DNA of 10,102 nucleotides from NCBI GenBank assembly GCA_039800165.1, contig JBDLRH010000083.1, positions 1-10,102 on the forward strand, in the 5' to 3' direction. The notes under the pieces were generated by a model. The model did not search any database, was not told the DNA's origin, and saw only the letters and a program-made list of their open reading frames with translations. Of this stretch, positions 6,357 to 10,102 are shown one piece after another (positions within the stretch are counted from its first letter, which is position 1; the number at the start of each line of letters is the position of its first letter). The stretch is from JBDLRH01 sp039800165 (GTDB lineage Bacteria > Pseudomonadota > Gammaproteobacteria > Burkholderiales > Burkholderiaceae_C). Made by a program: the position numbers and the translations under genes.

Positions 6357-7196
6357 GTGAACGTCTGGCAAATCGATCAGGTTCCTGCGGCGGTTCCGGT
6401 GTCGGCCGAGGCAGTGTCTGCGCTCTTTGGCGGTGATGCCGCCGCCTCACCTGCGCAATGCATGCTTTCCTTCTTTAGCCGTCTTGTTGCGGTCGATTAC
6501 CTGTCGCTTGTCGAGTACGAAAGGGACGGCCGCAGCCGGGCCGTGGTCCCCGAACTCCAGGAGGGTCACGCGCGCAGCGGCGTCAAGAACGTGACGCCTG
6601 ACTGCTTTTCGCTGTACCGACAGCATTTCTGGCGTCTGGACGACGGCACGCGCCTTGCGCAGCGATTCAGCGAACAGCAGCCACCTGGCGTCGCGGCGAT
6701 GTACGTGAGAGCCGACGATATCCATGTGCCCGCTTGGCGCGAGGAAATCTATGAACGAGCCCACCTCGCTGGACGTTTGAACTTCTTTTACTGCCCGGTG
6801 CCAGGTCGGACCTTCTCCGTCAACCTGTACCGCGACCGCGCTTGCGGCGGATTCGCAGAAGCTGAGGTCGGACGCTTGCTCGACGTGGCGTGCTTGATCC
6901 GGCAGGCGCACAAGCTGGCCCTGAATGGCCGCAGCGCAGCCCACCGTAGACCTGCCGACCGAGATGCGCACATCCTGCAAGCAGAGGCGTCCCTGCGCCG
7001 CGAAGTGCCGGAGCTCACGCCACGTGAACTATCGGTGTGCGCACGAATTGCGTGTGGCATGAGCGCAGACGGAATTGCAGTCGACTTGGGTGTGGCGTCG
7101 TCCACCGTTGCAACCCTTCGCAAGCGGGCCTACAGCAAGCTTGCCCAGCGCGGAATAGCCGGCGGACGCTTGCGGCTGGCCCAACTGGCGCACTGA
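6357..7196 (+). CDS. LuxR-family transcriptional regulator
   Basis: A 279-residue DNA-binding regulator with a C-terminal LuxR/GerE helix-turn-helix. Residues 220-277 begin LTPRELSVCARIACGMS, and the recognition helix lies around 247-259 (ASSTVATLRKRAY). The first 190 or so residues form a domain I do not recognise precisely; it could be a GAF-like or autoinducer-type sensor. There is no receiver or membrane segment, so it is cytoplasmic and probably senses a small molecule. The GTG at 6357 is the only start before codon 36, because an in-frame TAA lies at 6345-6347. No ribosome binding site precedes it and the promoter abuts it. It is co-directional with, and 93 bp ahead of, the oxygenase gene, so it is a likely local regulator of that gene. 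Confidence 0.87.
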   Translation: MNVWQIDQVPAAVPVSAEAVSALFGGDAAASPAQCMLSFFSRLVAVDYLSLVEYERDGRSRAVVPELQEGHARSGVKNVTPDCFSLYRQHFWRLDDGTRLAQRFSEQQPPGVAAMYVRADDIHVPAWREEIYERAHLAGRLNFFYCPVPGRTFSVNLYRDRACGGFAEAEVGRLLDVACLIRQAHKLALNGRSAAHRRPADRDAHILQAEASLRREVPELTPRELSVCARIACGMSADGIAVDLGVASSTVATLRKRAYSKLAQRGIAGGRLRLAQLAH

Positions 7197-7210
7197 GTGC
7201 TTTGCGTTTG

Positions 7211-7225
7211 TCCCCTTCGAGGGGG
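7211..7225 (+). other. Small G+C-rich hairpin between regulator and oxygenase
   Basis: CCCCT and AGGGG pair around a TCG loop (7212-7224). The 3' arm overlaps the G-rich Shine-Dalgarno-like sequence in front of an ATG at 7230. There is no T-run, so it is not an ordinary terminator. It could mask the ATG 7230 ribosome binding site, which would favour the GTG at 7290 as the real start of the oxygenase. Confidence 0.45.
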
Positions 7226-7289
7226 ATAAATGGCTCGAAGGACTACCCATAGGATCTGTAGCGTCGCTGTTGCGTTTGAGGGATCTCCC

Positions 7290-8345
7290 GTGTGGCTTCG
7301 AAACTGCTGGTACGTGATCGCGTGGGATCACGAAATACCGGCCACTGACTCGCCCGAGCTGTTTTCCCGTGTGGTACTCGGAGAGCCCGTGCTGGTTTTC
7401 CGTAAGCACGACGGCCAGTTCGCTGCGATGGAGGATCGCTGCTGCCACAGGCACGCGCCGCTGTCCAAGGGCAAACGTGAGGGTGACTGCGTCCGATGCG
7501 GCTATCACGGCCTGAAGTTCGACGCTGGCGGCGCTTGTGTGGATGCACCGGGTATCGGCTTCATCCCGGATAAGGCATGTGTGCGCAGCTATCCGATTGC
7601 CGTTCGCAACCGTTGGGTCTTCGTGTGGATGGGCGATCCGCAACGAGCCGACACAGCCTTGCTGCCAGATAATTTCTCGTGTGATCACAAGGACTGGAAG
7701 AACCGGCCGGGATACCTGCACTACGACACGCCGTATCTGTTGATTTGCGACAACTTGCTTGACTTCTCGCACCTTTCATATGTGCATGAGAAGACGCTGG
7801 GAGGTAGTACGGCGATTGCGCAAGCCAAGGCGGATATCGAGCCCGTCAAAGGGCCGGGTATGCCGGGGATCAAGGTCACACGTCGGGTCCCTGCTGTCCC
7901 GCCGCCACCTTTCTACAAGAAGATGCGCCCGTTCCCCGAGGGGGCATTGCTGGATCGCTGGTTCATCTATGAGTTTTTACTTCCCGGTACGTTGCTGATG
8001 CACTCCGGCGGGCGGCCGGTCGAGGGTGACAAGGATGACTTGAGCCAGGCCGTACGTCTGCACAGCTGCCAGACCTTAACGCCAGAGACCGAGAGCACAA
8101 CGCATTACTTCTTTCAGCAGTCCCATCCGTCAGACCAAGGAGACGCAGCCCTGACCGAAGGCATCTACCAGAGCCTGGTCGTCGCGTTTGAGGAGGATCG
8201 CGCCATGATCACCGCGCAGCATCGAAACATGCAATATGGCCAAGCCCGACCCATGATTCCGCTCCCTATTGACGGGGCCCTTGTTCAGTTCCGCAGGGCG
8301 CTCGCTGAGCGCGTAGAGGCCGAGCAAGCCACGCCGCGTGGGTAA
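7290..8345 (+). CDS. Rieske non-heme iron oxygenase, TsaM/VanA-like
   Basis: Oxygenase component of a Rieske-type mono- or dioxygenase. The Rieske [2Fe-2S] ligands appear in RCCHRHAPLSKGKREGDCVR and CGYHG, a C-x-H-x16-C-x2-H pattern. The mononuclear iron site follows as CDNLLDFSHLSYVH, giving the two histidines, with the distal aspartate probably in VVAFEEDRAMITAQ. From memory the sequence is closest in style to toluenesulfonate methyl-monooxygenase TsaM of Comamonas and to vanillate demethylase VanA. The substrate is thus probably an aromatic acid or sulfonate with a methyl or methoxy group, but this is inference. The GTG at 7290 is preceded by GAGGGA at six bases and gives the N terminus MWLRNCWYV typical of the family, 351 residues; an ATG at 7230 would add 20 unrelated residues. 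No VanB/TsaB-like reductase is in the window. Confidence 0.92.
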   Translation: MWLRNCWYVIAWDHEIPATDSPELFSRVVLGEPVLVFRKHDGQFAAMEDRCCHRHAPLSKGKREGDCVRCGYHGLKFDAGGACVDAPGIGFIPDKACVRSYPIAVRNRWVFVWMGDPQRADTALLPDNFSCDHKDWKNRPGYLHYDTPYLLICDNLLDFSHLSYVHEKTLGGSTAIAQAKADIEPVKGPGMPGIKVTRRVPAVPPPPFYKKMRPFPEGALLDRWFIYEFLLPGTLLMHSGGRPVEGDKDDLSQAVRLHSCQTLTPETESTTHYFFQQSHPSDQGDAALTEGIYQSLVVAFEEDRAMITAQHRNMQYGQARPMIPLPIDGALVQFRRALAERVEAEQATPRG

Positions 8346-8435
8346 CCGGGCGCTGCTGCCAACAGATACAACGATTCCTCGCCCAGCTGCATCGCGGCTG
8401 ATATTTGAACATCACCTACAGAAGGAAGTCCTCAA

Positions 8436-9455
8436 ATGAAATTGCGTTTCTCCATCCTCGGTGTCACGGCTTTGCTGACTTGCGGGGCTGCATCGGCCCA
8501 GACTATTTTTACCGTCTCCACGTGGCTGCCCCCCACGCACGGTATGAGCATCGCCCAGAAAGAGTGGTGCGATCTGCTGCAGAAAAACTCCAACGACAGG
8601 ATGCGCTGCAACCTGCTGCCTCGCGCTCCGGTAAGCCCGCCCGGAACTCTGGATGCAGTCAAAAACGGAGTCGTCGATATTTCGTTTACCGTGCATGGAT
8701 ACACACCGGGGCGCTTTTCGCTCACCAAGATGGCGGAGTTTCCGTTTCTAGGCGAGAGTGCTGAAGCCACTTCGGTGGCGTACCAGCGCATTGCACAAAA
8801 GTACCCGGAGTTTCTGGCCGAGCACGTGAAGCAGGGCGTTAAGCCCATTGCCTTGTTTACCCACGGGCCCGGGATAGTGTTCAACACCAAGCGTCAGATC
8901 ACCAGGGCTGAAGACCTGACCCGAATGAAATTTCGCATCGGGGGCGGCTTCATCAACGACATCACCAAGCAGCTCAATATGAACGTCACGCTTAAGCCGG
9001 CGACGGATTCGTTTGAACTGCTGTCCACCGGCGTTATGGATGGGACGCTATTCCCCGCCGAATCACTCGACTCCATGAAGCTGGATAAGGTCGTCAAGCA
9101 TGCAACGACGTTCCCTGGCGGCCTTTACAACACCAGCTTTGTCTTCATGATGAATCCGGCCAAGTACGACCGGCTGAGTGCGGAGGACAAGAAGGTGGTC
9201 GACGGCATCTCGGGTGAGTTTGCTTCGCGCTTGATCGGCAAATTGTGGGACCGTGCAGACCAGGTCGCCTTCGATAACATGAAGAAGAACAACATCTCCA
9301 TCAGCCGTGCTGATCCCGCTTTTGTAAGCGAGGTGACCGTGGTCATTAATAAGCTGGAGCGTGACTGGGCAGCCGAAGCAGCGGCCAAAGGTGGACTCAA
9401 GAGCGCAGGCTCGGTATTGGCCCAGTTCCGCGCTGAGACAGCACGAGCGAAGTAA
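8436..9455 (+). CDS. TRAP transporter solute-binding protein, DctP family
   Basis: Periplasmic binding protein of a tripartite ATP-independent (TRAP) transporter, which captures a substrate, usually an organic acid, for Na+- or H+-driven uptake. The product is 339 residues. A Sec signal peptide covers residues 1-21, with a probable cut after ASA; LLTC does not make a proper lipobox. The conserved substrate-carboxylate arginine is probably Arg167 in MKFRIGGG. The start is supported by AAGGAAG (8422-8428) seven bases before the ATG. The gene lies 90 bp behind the oxygenase on the same strand, suggesting it captures the oxygenase substrate or a related compound. No DctQ or DctM membrane subunit is in the window, so it either serves an elsewhere-encoded permease or is an orphan binding protein, as is frequent in Burkholderiales. 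Confidence 0.93.
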   Translation: MKLRFSILGVTALLTCGAASAQTIFTVSTWLPPTHGMSIAQKEWCDLLQKNSNDRMRCNLLPRAPVSPPGTLDAVKNGVVDISFTVHGYTPGRFSLTKMAEFPFLGESAEATSVAYQRIAQKYPEFLAEHVKQGVKPIALFTHGPGIVFNTKRQITRAEDLTRMKFRIGGGFINDITKQLNMNVTLKPATDSFELLSTGVMDGTLFPAESLDSMKLDKVVKHATTFPGGLYNTSFVFMMNPAKYDRLSAEDKKVVDGISGEFASRLIGKLWDRADQVAFDNMKKNNISISRADPAFVSEVTVVINKLERDWAAEAAAKGGLKSAGSVLAQFRAETARAK

Positions 9456-9475
9456 ACCTCCGCGCCACCTTGCGT

Positions 9476-9492
9476 GCCCTGTAGGGCTTTTT
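9476..9492 (+). terminator. Intrinsic terminator after the binding-protein gene
   Basis: GCCC and GGGC pair around TGTA (optionally a fifth T-A pair closes the loop) and are followed directly by five T residues (9488-9492). It starts 20 bases after the stop codon. The stem is short but has the standard layout. Confidence 0.75.
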
Positions 9493-9494
9493 AG

Positions 9495-9523
9495 ACCCCC
9501 GCGTGGGCTATGAACGGGGGTTT
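9495..9523 (+). terminator. Second terminator-like hairpin
   Basis: ACCCCCG (9495-9501) pairs with CGGGGGT (9515-9521) around a 13-base loop, followed by a short TTT. It stands two bases behind the first terminator and may act as a back-up or work on the opposite strand. The T-run is weak, so the terminator role is tentative. Confidence 0.55.
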
Positions 9524-9529
9524 GCGCCC

Positions 9530-9556
9530 GCAAATTTTTGGGCTGCGAAAAATTGC
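9530..9556. repeat. Imperfect A+T-rich inverted repeat
   Basis: GCAAATTTTT (9530-9539) and AAAAATTGC (9548-9556) are inverted copies with one extra A in the left arm, around GGGCTGCG. It is a third dyad in a row after the binding-protein gene. Its role is unknown; it could be a transcript 3'-end structure or a binding site. Confidence 0.5.
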
Positions 9557-9649
9557 ACTGAAGTACTTACGCTTTCTGGCTGGTGATTTTTCCCCACCCC
9601 CCAGGCGGTTTCGGCGTACCGATCGGGACCAGGTTGACCGGAGGTGAAG

Positions 9650-9695
9650 TAAGGGTTTCTACTGATATTTCTGCAAGAATCAGGGTTAACCCTTA
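9650..9695. promoter_or_regulatory. 46-bp bipartite dyad upstream of the small gene
   Basis: Both arms read TAAGGGTT-N4-CTGAT, one on each strand: 9650-9666 on + and 9695-9679 on -, around a 12-bp centre. The right arm also contains a complete 12-bp palindrome AGGGTTAACCCT (9682-9693), and the AGGGTT motifs on the + strand are exactly 30 bp apart. The element ends 42 bp before the ATG at 9738, a good place for an operator or activator site. An RNA structure is possible but the four-base internal segments do not pair well. Confidence 0.65.
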
Positions 9696-9737
9696 TCTTT
9701 GGGCGTTGGCGTAATCGCACGCACCACAAGGCCCACC

Positions 9738-10019
9738 ATGACCTCATTCGCCCACATCACCTATTCCTTCGAGCACCCCGGCGTCGCTCGTGTGGAGGCA
9801 GCCGTTCGCGCTAGCCGCGAGATCGTTGCCGACATCCGTAGCTCTTCGGGCTCGTTGGCAGCTGTCCTGCGCGTAACCGCCTGGATTGGTCAGTCCGTTA
9901 GCGCCGCATTGGAGCGATGGGCCCAAGAGCGTCGTCGTGCACGTGAAGAGGAAAAGCTCTGGGAAATGGCGCTGCGTGACCCTCGGGTCATGGCGGACAT
10001 CCGCTGCGCACGCGGTTAA
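9738..10019 (+). CDS. Hypothetical protein, 93 residues
   Basis: I do not recognise this protein. It has no signal peptide and no clear membrane segment. The middle (about residues 39-53, SLAAVLRVTAWIGQS) is a mildly hydrophobic, probably amphipathic helix. It is followed by a highly charged helix rich in Arg and Glu (WAQERRRAREEEKLWEMAL) and a tail DPRVMADIRCARG. The charged helix plus a short DI-containing tail is faintly like DUF1127-type small proteins, but the match is too weak to name. The ATG at 9738 has AAGG six bases upstream and was preferred to an in-frame start 39 bp earlier, which would begin inside the sequence just behind the large dyad. Codon use looks ordinary for a high-G+C genome, supporting a real gene. 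Confidence 0.65.
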   Translation: MTSFAHITYSFEHPGVARVEAAVRASREIVADIRSSSGSLAAVLRVTAWIGQSVSAALERWAQERRRAREEEKLWEMALRDPRVMADIRCARG

Positions 10020-10027
10020 GTGCAACC

Positions 10028-10053
10028 GGCGAACACGTCACTCCGTGTTCGCC
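10028..10053 (+). terminator. Strong hairpin after the small gene
   Basis: GGCGAACACG pairs perfectly with CGTGTTCGCC around a six-base loop, starting nine bases after the stop codon of the 93-residue protein. There is no T-run, so it may be a transcript-stabilising or factor-assisted terminator hairpin rather than a classical intrinsic terminator. Confidence 0.6.
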
Positions 10054-10102
10054 CGTTCGGCGTTGCCGTTGGGTCGTAGCTCCCAAGGACGTGGATTGCG
10101 TT

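Noticed and set aside
6099..6371. 90-codon - strand frame across the TC repeat
   Set aside because: The repeat is translated as Glu-Arg alternation, codon use is unconvincing, and no clear ribosome binding site or homology was seen.
8405..8764. 119-codon + strand frame over the start of the binding-protein gene
   Set aside because: It is out of frame with the DctP-type protein, which has a signal peptide, a ribosome binding site and family features.
1..10102. Insertion sequences or transposase remnants
   Set aside because: No transposase-like frame and no terminal inverted repeats with target duplications were seen.

Overview
The window reads as chromosomal DNA of a betaproteobacterium, most likely Burkholderiales and plausibly Comamonadaceae. 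This rests on high G+C, the gene order of the Fe-S assembly operon, and the style of the oxygenase and TRAP-type binding protein on the right. Assignments come from recognising the protein sequences by eye; no database search was run.

Left part (1-4293, + strand): a compact housekeeping isc operon, iscS (5' end cut by the window edge)-iscU-iscA-hscB-hscA-fdx. IscS supplies sulfur, IscU is the scaffold, HscB and HscA are the dedicated co-chaperone and Hsp70 that act on the scaffold, Fdx supplies electrons, and IscA is the A-type carrier. All key residues are present. No iscX follows fdx.

Middle (4296-6040): a short-chain dehydrogenase/reductase gene on the - strand converges on fdx with only 2 bp between the stop codons. 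It is transcribed divergently from dnaQ, the proofreading subunit of DNA polymerase III, which has a -10 box so close to its ATG that the mRNA may be leaderless. A tRNA-Val(CAC) gene with encoded CCA and a strong intrinsic terminator follow.

Right part (6041-10102): this looks like accessory DNA starting right behind the tRNA. The 5987-6356 gap has no believable gene but is dense in structure: a perfect 13-bp inverted repeat matching the FadR/GntR operator pattern, a 17-bp direct repeat with a 22-bp period, a 15-bp palindrome, a (TC)12 microsatellite and a near-consensus sigma70 promoter. Then come three co-directional genes: a LuxR-type regulator (possibly leaderless), a Rieske mononuclear-iron oxygenase resembling TsaM/VanA, and a periplasmic TRAP (DctP-type) solute-binding protein. 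The simplest reading is a small catabolic cassette: regulator, substrate capture, first oxidation of an aromatic or sulfonated/methoxylated compound. The reductase partner and the TRAP membrane subunits are not in the window. After a terminator region, a 46-bp dyad precedes a 93-residue protein of unknown function, followed by a strong hairpin at the right edge.
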